A program made the position numbers and the translations under genes. The notes beneath the pieces are model-generated. The model searched no databases and was not told the DNA's origin. It was given only the letters and a program-made list of their open reading frames with translations. Below are positions 35,401 to 47,400 of a stretch of 64,000 nucleotides of DNA, piece by piece. How positions within the stretch are numbered: the stretch's first letter is position 1; each line of letters begins with the position of its first letter. The stretch covers positions 62,001 to 126,000 of the forward strand of contig JAFCMP010000096.1 of assembly GCA_017506865.1 (NCBI GenBank), in the 5' to 3' direction. The DNA comes from Tribonema minus. Its lineage: Eukaryota > Sar > Xanthophyceae > Tribonematales > Tribonemataceae.

Positions 35401-38400
35401 CGTACCTGATCAAAGAGGTGGTAGATGATGTCGGCGGTGAAGATGCGCACGCCGACCTCCTCCGCGTACGCGCGCGCGTCGGCGTCGATGCGCACGTCGA
35501 ACGCGAGGATCGTCGCGTACTCGGGCTTGCCCTTCTCGAGCATGATGCTCGCGCGCATCACGTCGCGCCTGCAAGTCGGAGTCGCGCACGCGAGCGAGAG
35601 AGTCGGAGTTGCGCATTCGAGAGTCGCGTCGTGGGAACACCAAGTGCGCACGAGTCACAAGTAGCGGACGAGTCGTGGGCACACAGGACTTCCTGGTGCG
35701 CTGCTGCAGTGATGGGCGGCTTTTGGTCATTTGATGACGAACATTGAGAGCAACTGCAGCGATGCACGGTCCTCATTGTCTGGAGCCTTCTTGAATTCTG
35801 ATCGAAGCATCGAGTATGTCGGCAACTCAGCATCTGCCGCAGCTGTTGAGCAATGACCCAGGTTCAACAGACCCAGGTCTGGTTTGACAGGACTTCCCGC
35901 AACCCCTCTCTGATCTTGACCACATGTATGGGCTCCACTTCAGCATGCAGCAGGAAATCTGGACGAGCGTGGCGCGCAGGCAGCCATGGACGCTACCAGA
36001 CAACCAAAGCGTGGCACGCTGGTACACTGCGCCATACTGCGCCAGCTGCCGGCATGTAGACCTCTTGCTGTTGTAGTCGCGGATGGAACTGCGCATACCG
36101 CCGCGCGTGCAGGCACGCGAACTGGCATGACAGCGCTCGACACCGACGCACACATGCAAACTGGCGCCGCTGCCGCTGCATATTTCGCTCGGACATACAA
36201 GATGCAGCAGTGCTCAGGCCCCAAACACGCCCCCCGCGCCCTCGCTGCGCGCCATACCAAGAGTCCAAGCACCGCAGCCACTGTGGCACTTCGCTGCGCG
36301 GCACGCAGAGTCGAAGCCTGTGCCTGCACGCACGATCCGGGGAACCCTAACCCTAACTTTAACCCTAATACCGCGCGATACGCACGTGGTGCTACTTGGA
36401 GCACGGCAGGCTGCGCACGGGCGCTGAGAGCGGAACAGGAGCCGCGCACAACGGCTCGGTGGCGCTGCGGCACGGGAAACGAATCGCGCCGCACAACTTC
36501 AACCTCTGCCCGTAACTTGAAGTTACTGACTTCGGGAATTCCGACAGGCGTTTGCATTGGAGATCGCAATAGCGAAGGGCGGAGGGGGGGGGGGGGGAGG
36601 GGGGGGGGGACAAGCGTCAGCGCGCGCGCGCACCTGTAGATGGGCCCGATGTTGACGGAGCTGACGGGGATGGGCGGGTCGCACTCCTTGCGCAGGAACT
36701 GCATGAGCGCCTCGAGCGCGCCGAGCGTGGACGCCTGCACGATGACGCCGCGCGTGTCCAGGTCCATCTTCATCACGTTCGTGAAGTCCTTCATCACCTC
36801 CTCCTTGATGTCCTGCAGTCCGAAGCAGCGCATGCGCAGAGGGGTACGCGTTGAGGCTCAAGAATAGTGGAGACCGGAGTCAAGGGGGGCGAATGCAGGG
36901 TGCGTCGCATGCGCGCCGTATCGGTCGTCATCGGGGGGGGGGGGGGCAGCGCGCACGCTGAGCAGCAGCGCTCGGCGGCAGCCGCGTCCCGCTGCTGCTG
37001 AGCACTGACGCACCACAGTGCTGCCTCGCGCAGTGCACTTGGGGGTGATATCCCAGCTCCATAGCACAGGTCTGAAGTACAGAACTCGCACGTGCGCCGC
37101 GCAGTGCATTGTGACGCATGCTCTATAGGGCTAACCCTAACCCTAACGCTGAGCGACCCGCGTCGGCGCCTATATAAATAACGTTACTGTACTGACGGAA
37201 TAGTGTTGACGCAACAACACATGTTTATGAACTCTGTGGAAGCGCAGAGGCATGAAATGAGGTTGCCTGCCCCACAGCAGCAGCGCTCTGATATGCACGT
37301 CGATGTTGATTACTTTGGCAGCAATACCGAGGGTCCTTTGACAAGCACATTTTTAAAAGCGGTGAGGACAACCAGGCTTCCAGCAGCCTCCGATACCTGG
37401 GCTGCATGCTTTCTGTGCAGGATCTGGAAGTGCGTTGATTGCTACTTTCCAGGGCGCAGCGCAGCAGCAAACAACGCAAGGTAAAGCCTTTGCATGCCCC
37501 AGGAGACAGACGCACCACAAGGAAGTAGATGCCTTTGTTGTAGTACAACGTGGAATAATAAAAAGTACAACGTGCCATGAGAGTCACGCCTACCATCAAC
37601 ACTAGCACACACAGGGGAATAAACAGTGTACTCGCAGAGAACGTCATGCACTGCGATGTACTGTACATTCATGCCCTCGTCGTCGTGTGACAATTACGCC
37701 GACCATCAACAACAGCACACACATACAAACAGTTACAGTGTACTCAGAGATGATGCCATGCACTGTGACGTACTGTACACATGTACTGCGCACTCACGTC
37801 CTCGTTGTCGTCCTTGCCGATCACCATGATGGGCGTGCCGGCGATGGCGCGCTCGATGCCCTGCGCGCAGATCTTCACGCCCATGGCGCCGTAGATCTGC
37901 GGCGGCGCGGCGTGTGCAGCAGAGGAGTGGCGACAACGGCAGCCGCAGTAGTGCGACTCAGTGAGGGTCGCCGCGTCGGCATCCGAGTGTGACAGGCACA
38001 AGCAGCTGGGGACGAATGGAGTTCGCGCACGGTTGTTCAAAGTGCAGCCGGCAAGAGGAGTTCAGCTTGTGCGTGCGCGGGGGGGTAGATCTAGAGCGGC
38101 GAGCAGCGGACAAACACGTACGGCGGTAGCGAGGCCGAGGCGTTGATGTCAAGGAGGTGAGACGGACAGATGGCAGCAGCTGGTGCGCAAGGAGTCGCGG
38201 AAGGAGGCCGCGCGCGGTGAATCAAATGCGGCCTGGACGCTGCTGCACGCGATGCATGCTGCATGGCGCTGCTCTCGAGTGGGCGGCCAGAGCTGAGCGG
38301 TGGCGCTCACCTCGTGGCACTCCCCCCGCTTTCAACAGTCAAATCCCCATATTCAACCCTCGCCCTATACGCGCGAACACCGCCCTGCAGTGTACGTATT

Positions 38401-41400
38401 CGCTCCTGATGTGCAGCCGAGCACCGCTCATCACCCTACCCCTGACCCCAACCCGACCCTAGCTTCAAGTTTAATAGCCCCCCCGCGCGCACCTCCTTGT
38501 GGTGTATGTACTCTCGACGCGCAGCTCGCGCGGCGGCGGCGGCATCAGCACGGCATTTCACCCTAACCCCAACCAACCCAAACCGACCCTAACTCTGACC
38601 CAAACCGACCCGAACTTCAACCCTAGCACATGCACGCGCGCACCTCCTTGTGGTGTATGTACTCGCTCGTGATGCGCAGCTCGCGCGACGGCAGCAATGG
38701 CGGCAACACTGCTCATAACCCAATCTTAAACCGATCCTGACTGCAACTTTTAAGCCCCCCGTGCACGCACCTCCTTGTGGTGTACATACTAGCTCTTGAT
38801 GTACGGCATGGCAGCAGCGTGAGCACCACTCATATAACCGTAAACCTAACCAACCCAACTTCAACGATTATCCTAAAAGCGCACCTCCTTGTGGTGTATG
38901 TACTCGCTCTTGATGCGCAGCTCGCGCGACGGCGGCGGCGTGAGCACGGCGCGGATGCTCGTCACGACGGGGCCGTCGAGCGTGCACACGACGATCCTGT
39001 CGTTCTCGCGCAGCGCGCCGTTGACGATGATGGTGTCGATGGTCATGCCCAGGCCCTCTACGGCCTTCACCTCCAGCACCGTGCACTCCAGCAGGTCCGG
39101 CATGAACATGATCTGCTCCGTGAGGCGCTCCTGGGTGAGCTGCGGGGGGGGAGGGGGGCGGGGGTAGCATGGCAAGGGAGGAAGGGGGGGGGGGGGGGGG
39201 GATCAGCAATCCGATGAGGGCGAGGAGCAAAAGGCAGTGACAATTAAGCATTGTCCAGGGCGCGAGTCTGCCTTGAACATGATGTGCTCTGTGAGGCGCT
39301 CCTGGGTGAACTGCAGGACAAAAGGGGGGGGGGGGGCACACTAATGTCAATTTCAGCGACATGGGAGGCGGGGGAAGGGGGGGGCACTCAGTTTCAGCCA
39401 ACAGTTGTTCACCAGCACTGGCATGTGGCGAAGGCGAGAGAAGCTGCCCGGGACAGACGTGTTATGCTCCATGAGATGCTTCTGGGTAAGCCACAATGGG
39501 CAGCGGGAGAGGGGGGCAGTCGCGCGCCGCTTCAGCTAGCTGGCGTGGGAACATAGTTAGGGATAGGTGGTGCGTAAGCACGGTGTGCAACGATGAAAGT
39601 CACAGCTGATCATGGTTGACCCAGAGCAACAGATCAGGGATTCCCTTGCCAATGATGCCACTCGTGGGGACCAGCTGAGCTGTCGATCGCGCAGATGCAG
39701 GACTGCAACTTCAAGTCAGCTGCTAAGCGAGCATCGTGCCTCTGACACCAAAGAGACGCAGTTCGCACGCAACGGCCACCGCGCGCCTCGCACAGCTACA
39801 GACCGCAACCGCAAGTCAGACAGGGAGGAACTGCCCACCACGACATGACATACACATGTGTCTCGACGCGCGGCGGCGCACTTCACTTCCGCATTGCAAC
39901 TCCGCCACACGCACGCATCGCCACACGCACCCGCTTGATCCACAGCAGCAGGTCAGGGATGCCCTCGCCGGTGATGGCGCTCAAGGGTACCGTTACAGCT
40001 GCCGATGCACGCTGCCGTGCAAAGTTACAGACCGCAACTTCAAGTCAGACAGACAGGGACTGTGCCCCAGGGATACAATTCCAGACGCGCAACGGCGCAC
40101 TTCAACTCTGCCCGACACTCGCCACGCACGCACCCGCGTGATCCACAGCAGCAGGTCCGGTATGCCCTCGCCCGTGATGGCGCTCGTGGGGACGAGCGAG
40201 ACCGTCGACGCAGGGTCCTCGTTCTTCCAGTACAGCTCCGCGTTGAGGCCGCGCTCGTTGAGCTCCATGCGCACGCGCGCGGCGCGCGTCTCAAACTCCT
40301 CGCGTGTCGCGCCGTCCTGCCCCTGCAGCGACAGGCGCGACGACCCGTCCGCCGTCGCCTTCCAGCCGTAGCAGCGGTCGATCTGCGGCGGCGCACGCAG
40401 CGCGGCGCGGGCGGCGGAAAACGCGCGAAATGTGTGTACTTGAAGTTTGGCAAAAGCACTGGTGGCGCGTGTACGACGGTACGCAATGAGAAGTCCTGCC
40501 CCTGCAGCGACAGGCGCGAGGACCTGTCAGCCGTCGCCTTCCAGCCGTAGCAGCGGTCGAACTGCGGCGGGACGCGACGCGGCGCAGAGGGCAGAGGTTG
40601 TGAAGCACCCGCAGCAGGCGCGCAAAACCTTGGTACTTGGAAGTTTGGAAAAAGTACTGGGTAGTGCGTGGCGAATGACGACGGTGCGCGTTGCGGCGTT
40701 CTGGCAGCGATGGTAGCCGACCGCCGTCGCCTTCCGGCTGTAGCAGCGGTCAACGTGCGGCGGGACACGGCGGAAGCGCAGCGCAGGCGGCGAGTGTAGG
40801 GATGCGCCCACAGCGAGCGTGGCACAACTATGATTTTACAACTGCTTGAACTGTACTGCAGCAGCAAACAGCGTGAGTCACGGCCGCATGATACGACGAG
40901 CAAGGCGCAATCGCGTGCACGCAGGGCAAGTACATGCATTAGCCCCTTGACAGTAGGTGAGTACGCACCTTGTTGGGGTCGTGTGCAAGCACGGCAAGAA
41001 TATGTACCTACCCCTTGAGGGTATGCAGGCATGCACCACCACGAACAGCGCGCGCTCGCTGCGCAGCAGGGCGAGCGACTCGAACCGTGCGCAATCAGGG
41101 CAAGAGAACACACCACCCTCTCGAGGGCACGCGAGCAGTATGCCCCTTCTTGAGCGCGACGGCGAACGGCGTGCGCTCGCTGTGCAGCAAATCGAGCGTT
41201 TCAAATCGTGTGGAACAGGTACACACCACCCTCTCGAGGGCACGCAAGTAGTACACACCTTGTTGAGTGCGACGACGAACGGCGTGCGCTTGCTGCGCAG
41301 CAGGTTGAGCGACTCGATCGTCTGCGGCTCGAGGCCGTGCATGAGGTCGATGACGAGGATGGCAATGTCGCACAGGCTGGAGCCGCGGCTGCGCAGGTTG

Positions 41401-44400
41401 GTGAAGGACTCGTGGCCAGGTGTGTCGATGACCAGCATGCCCGGCAGGCGCACCTCGAGGCCCGCCTCCTGCGCGAGCACTGCCACCTTGTCCTTGAGGG
41501 TTTCCTGGGGGGGGAAGGGGGGGGGGGACGGTTAGGCTTAGAATTAGGATTAGGGTTAGCCTCCTGCGCGAGCACTGCCATTATGTCCTTTAGGGTTTCC
41601 TGGGGTGGGGGAGGGGGGGGCGGGGGGGGACGGTCGGCAGCAGCAGCGGCGGCGGTCGCGTATTGGAAACCGAATCACGGTGTGATGAATCAAGTGCACC
41701 CTGCACAAGCACTGCCACCTTGTCCTTGAGGGTTTCCTGGGGGCGGTGGGGGGGGAAGGGGGACAGTCGCCGGCAGCAGCGGCAGCGGCGTTCGCGCGTG
41801 TGAGCGCCAAGTCGTGGTGCTACAAATTAAGTACCTACTGGACAATGGACATGTGTGTGCAGAAGACAGTGCATGGGTAAGCGCACGATGAGGTGAGTGT
41901 GCCTGCTTCCCGAGCGCTGTCGCCTCGTCCTTCAGAACATGTGGCGCTGCTTAAAACCAAGCGCGCCGGGGAATGGAAGCGTGTGCAGGGGTCCGCATGA
42001 GGGCGCCGCCGGGCCGGTGCACACCCCCCACACACCCCCTCCTGTGCGAGCACAGCTGTGTCTTCTGCAGCAGTCCGTGGGGCGCCTACAAAGGCCGATG
42101 GCCAGCACCTGTGCATGGGGCACAGCACACTGCGCGGGGCTCTATGAGCTGCACCCAACAAAGTTCCCAACATCAATGCAGCATCCACAGCGCAGGGTCG
42201 GTAGCTCCGTCAGCTGTCGCGCCTGCCGCAAGCCCCCCCAACCCCTCTCCCCCCCCACCCTTCCCCCAGAGCCGCCCACCTTGGCAAAGAACGTCGCGCC
42301 GATCTGCTGCGTGATGCCGCCCGCCTCGCCCTCCTGCACGTTCGTCTGCCGGATCTTGTCGAGCAGCTTGGTCTTGCCCGTGTCGACGTGCCCCATGATG
42401 CACACGATGGGCGAGCGCAGCGACGCCGCGCTGCGCGCCGCGCGCGCCGCCGCCTCGCGCGCGAGCCGCGCCTTCCGCGCCGCGTCGCGCTGCATCTCTG
42501 CCTCCGCGACGGCGCGCTGCTGCGCCTCCTCCTCGGCGCGGCGCCTGCGGCGGCGGCACGCGGCGCGGGGGGGGGGAGGCAGCGCTCAGCGAGAGGTTTG
42601 AGGCAGCAGCGCTCGGCAAGAGATGTGAGGCAGCGCTCAGCTGCATGGGAGGCAGCGCTCAGCAAGAGATGTGAGGCAGCGGTCGGCCAGCAAGATTGAG
42701 GCAGCGCTCACCGAGAGAGTGAGGCAGCGCTCAGCAAGTGTTGGGAGGATAATCGAGGCCGCCAAGTAGCATTGCCAGTGCACGCTGCAGTTCGGGGGTC
42801 ACGGCTGCACGACAGCTGTGCTGTGAGAGGGCTGCCATGCCGCGCTGTTGCGTGCGGCGACACTGCGCGAGTCCCCGCAGCCACGCGTCATTGTCACCGC
42901 TTCCTCAATGCTGGAGCGGCTCATGAGCTAGGGCCTTGCGCAGGACGAGGAGCGGCTGTCGGCCGAGAGCGACTGTTGCACCGCTCATGACACTGTTGCA
43001 CCGCTCATGACATGAAGTTCCAACTGCAACATGACAGGCGTGTCACATGCATAGCGCTGCTGCGAGTCCCCTGCAAAGCCGACCCTGACTGCGGCCACCT
43101 TGGTGAGCGAACGAGCGCAGAGACATCAAACCCCCCGCAGGCTCAAAGAGATGAGCGCTGCCTGCTGATGACATCAACCCTCTCAATTGGTGGGCAGGCA
43201 CAACATTGCAATATGATATCTGCAGTTCACAAGAAAACTGCAACATGGACTGTTGTCCTACGCCTTTAGCCATCTGTCGCCGTCCGCAGTGCTGACTTAA
43301 TCATCACATTAATAGGCGCAGGCTCAGTGCTGTTCTGTTTCAAAGAGGATTTGTGTAGTGTCGATGCTACGGACTTCAAGGGGTGTAAAAGGGCTGCCCT
43401 CAGTGTTGACCTGTCAAGTCGCATTGTGTCCTCAGATTATGTCTCAGCAAAGGAATTCAACATGGTTTGTCACATCATAGGACAGCCCCCGACCGTGCGC
43501 AAGGCACAGCTCAGCAATCGACCACTTGACCTTGTCGCAACAACTCTCTACTTTAAATATGAGTTCATCAAGTACTTTGCTTGAGCAATCCGCGTGCGAT
43601 CCACTTCAATGACACCAGATGAGATGCGCAGCTAATTGTAGTCAAACCCTGACAATATTTGTTATTGCTGAGGCCAAGCATTGATGATAACCTGGCTCTA
43701 ATTGTAATCGTACCTCAAACTTCTTCTGCCTTGAATGACCTATTAGCGGAAACAGAAACGTGATTATAAGAAGCTGCAAGCTGCTGTTGTCGACCCTACC
43801 CAAACGGAGCTAGATTCTGCCCAACCCTAGTAGAGAAGCGGCCGCATTTTTGTCCTCCTCCTGCAGTTCACAAGGAAACTGCAACATGGACTCTTATCCT
43901 ACGCCTTTCAGCCATCTGTCGCCGACCGCAGTGCTGACTTAAAGTCGGCAATCATCACGTTAATAGGCGCAGGCTCAGTGCGGCTCTGCTTCAGACAGGA
44001 TTTGTGTAGTGTCGATGCCACGGACTTCAAGGGGTGTAAAAGGGCTGCCCTCAGTGTTGACTGTCAAGTCGCACTGTGTCCTCAGATTATGTCTCAGCAA
44101 AGGAATTCAACATGGTTTGTCACATCATAGGACAGCTCCCACCCCTGCGCAAGGCACAACTCAGCAACTGAACACTTGACCTTGCCTTAACAACTTTATA
44201 CTTTAACGGTGAGTTCATCAAGTACTTTTGTTGAGCAATCAGCGTGCAATCCACTTCAATGAGACCACATTACAGGCGCAGCCAACTGTAGTCAAACCCT
44301 GACAATGTTCATTATTGCTGAGGCCAAGCATTGATGATTATCTGGCTCTAGTTGTAATCCTACCTCAAACTTCTTCTGCCTCAAATGACCTAATTATGGG

Positions 44401-47400
44401 AAACAGATACCCGATTCTAGGAAGCTCCAAGCTGCTATTGTAAATTCTACCCAAACGGAACTAGAATCACACAACCCTAGAAGACAGCGGCCGCACTTTT
44501 GCCTCCTCCGCCTTGCGCTCGCTCTGTCTCGAGTGTCTTCAACCCCAGTTTGCTTCACTAAGGTGATAAGTGGCTATTCGCAAAGGCGCCGGAGTGGTCC
44601 GCCTCCAGCTGCTATGGCTCGAATCGCCTTACTGGCGTCATCAATACCTCTCTTTATGAAAGCCTAAGTCGATTTTAAGTTGATCACCAAGCCTCAGCCA
44701 CATTCAGCCCAGCTCTGATAGAAAGCGGTCTCACTGGTCCTCGCCTTCCTTCAGCTCCTTCTGCATCAGTTCTCCAGGTGATCAATTAAAATGTCAATGA
44801 TTGGAAGCAACTTAGTAACTTGAAGTTCACCCTACCCAGCCCCAGCTTCAACCCCAAAACTAGCAGAGTACGGTCTCATTTGTCCTCCTCCGCCTTGCGC
44901 TCCATCTCCCAGCTTCTTCTGCATCAGTTCACCTTATTGGGGTGATCTTCAAGTCCAGGATTTGACTGCGTCCACTTAGTAACTTCAAGTTCAACCCAGC
45001 AACCCTAGTAGAGAGCGGTCTCTCACTTGTCCTCCTCCGCCTTGCGCTCGGCCTCGAGCTTCTTCTGCCTGATGCCCGCAATGCGCAGTGATTAAACTTC
45101 AACTCAGCAACTTCAACGTAACCCTCACAGCCCATGTTAGCAGATAGCGGTCTCACTTGTCCTCCTCCGCCTTGCGCTCGGCCTCGAGCTTCTTCTGCCT
45201 GATGCCCGCGATGCGCAGTGATTGAACTTCAACTCAGCAACTTCAACGTAACCCTCACAGCCCATGTTAGCAGATAGCGGCCTCACTTGTCCTCCTCCGC
45301 CTTGCGCTCCGCCTCGAGCTTCTTCTGCCTGATGCCCGCAATGCGCAGCCGCTCCTGCTCCTCCCGCTTCTCCTTCTCTATCAGGTCCTCCTCCTCGTCC
45401 GCAAACTTGCCATTCGCGTCCGCCACCTGCATGGCACAAGAGCCCAATATCACACATTATGGCCGCTGTCGGAGGGGTGTGTGTGTGTGGGGGGGGTGCA
45501 GTGCCACGAGACGCGTTGAGAACAAACAGCACGCAAAATCAGTGCTGCCGCAAAGTGTTGAGGCATGCCTATCAGCAGCAGAGTTGCCAAGAGTGCCGTG
45601 TACTCCAGACGCGTGGTGTACTGCAGGAGTGAGCGCAATTCGTGTTGTGTGACGCCGCTGCTGTTGAGGTAAGCTGCCAGGCTGTCTCATGAAGTACTGC
45701 TCGTGCCATTGCGTAGCAGACATTGGTCGGCTTCTCCGCGTGACCGCTGCATTCATAGCACCTCCTGCGGTCTCGTTACAGCGCAGTTGACCTCAGCGTC
45801 ACCGAAGGCAGAGCCGATCCGTCCAGTGAACACGTGAGCGCCGCTGGAACCAGCACACAGACGCAGTCACCAGCACACGATCCCGGCCACAGTGCGCAGG
45901 CCCAGCAAACCTCAAATGTGAAGTATTTGCGCGCCAGCGCCAGGAACAAAGCGGCAGCACACCGAGAACACGCGACCGCCAACACAGCGGCAGCAAACCG
46001 ACTTGCATGTGACCGCAGCATGAGCCAGCAGACAGATGCATTCGCCAGCACACAATCCCTGGCCCCTTGTGCGCAGGCCCAGTGACCTTGACCGTGAAGA
46101 GCTTCACTGCTCCAGGTGCGCTGGAAGTGCATTTTGCCCTGTGCGTACGCAGCAGGTGTGGGCCAACTCGCCGATGGTCCACAGCCTCCGCCACTCAAGT
46201 TTCGTGCCACCCGACTGTGGACCGGCACCCTGATTGATCTTGGCCGAGCATGCACACCGCACCAACACACACACACACACACGCGCGCATGCACCTGCGC
46301 TGCAGCGCTCCTCGACTTTTATCACAAAGGGGCATGCGCGCACGGGGACTAGCGCTGCAGCTCACCTTGAGTGAGCCCAGCATGTCTCCGATGTCCGCTG
46401 ATTCCCAGTCATCGGCAGCCTCCTCCCAGTCATCGACAGCATCCTCGCCGCCCTCCTGCGCCTCCTCTTCCGGCGCCTGCTTGACGGTTTCGTCAGTTAC
46501 AGACTGTTCCTCGGGTGGCGCCGACTCCCTCTGTGACGCCTCTTCCTCGGTGGAGTCTGCCATGGCGGCGGTGGCGCCCTTGCCCTGGACAACGGTGACA
46601 AGGCGGTGAGCAACAGTTAAACTGCGGTACATACATTGGGCGGGGCCGCATGTAAGCGCTGTTTCTAAGCAGTGACCGTCCCCACACTTGAGGGGAGTGT
46701 TGACTGAGAACAAAGCTAGACAGTTGGCACGTCACATACTTGAAGTGAGAGGAACCATGATGCCCCTTCAAAGAGGCGGGCTCTCAGCTGAGAGCGCTGT
46801 GTTCCCGTTGCGCGACAGCAGCTGACAACCCACAAGCAGACGGCTGCTGCGCTTGCACTTGACAGTGGTCCAGCAGTTGAAGAACAAACATCAACATACA
46901 ACTTCATCATGGTTGTGGAACACCTTTCGGTCGCAGCTTCAAGACATCAGTGGGCCCATCGCATATGGTCCAGTGCCACCGCATGTAAGCACTAGCGGCC
47001 CACATGACAATGGCCTTGCGGGACACGTGCACAGCGCTCGTCGACTCTCTGAGACTTGAAGTTGAACTTCACCTTGCCCTTCTTGCCCTTCTTGTCATAG
47101 GTAGCCCGCGCCGCGCCGCCGCCCCCCGACGGCACCTCGAGACCCGCAGCGGCCATCGCCTCCAGCGCCGCGCGCGCGCGCGCCTCCTGCTCCTTCTGCT
47201 TCTTGGTCTTGTACGTGCCCTCCGCCTTGGCCTTGGCCTTCTTCTCATCGGCGCGCCGCTTCTTTTCGGCCTTCTCCTCCGCGATCCTGCAGTTCAGAGG
47301 GCATTGCCAGACGCAGTCAGTTGAAGCACAGGAGGCGCTGCTGGTTTGCAGATGCAAGTGGCCACATGTTACGGCGACGCCTTCACTATTTTGAATGGGG

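Noticed and set aside
35940-36833. 297-codon minus-strand open frame
   Set aside because: Only its first part (exon 10 of eIF5B) is coding; the rest is read-through into intron 10.
40040-41116. 358-codon minus-strand open frame across eIF5B introns 6-7
   Set aside because: It covers exon 7 in a different frame and runs through splice sites; the correct frame is fixed by the GTPase motifs.
42576-42750. CRISPR-like repeat array
   Set aside because: The host is eukaryotic, units are degenerate and contiguous without unique spacers; it is a minisatellite.
43327-43584. Small gene of 85 codons in eIF5B intron 4
   Set aside because: It lies in one unit of a tandem duplication; the second unit does not preserve the frame, and no family is recognisable.
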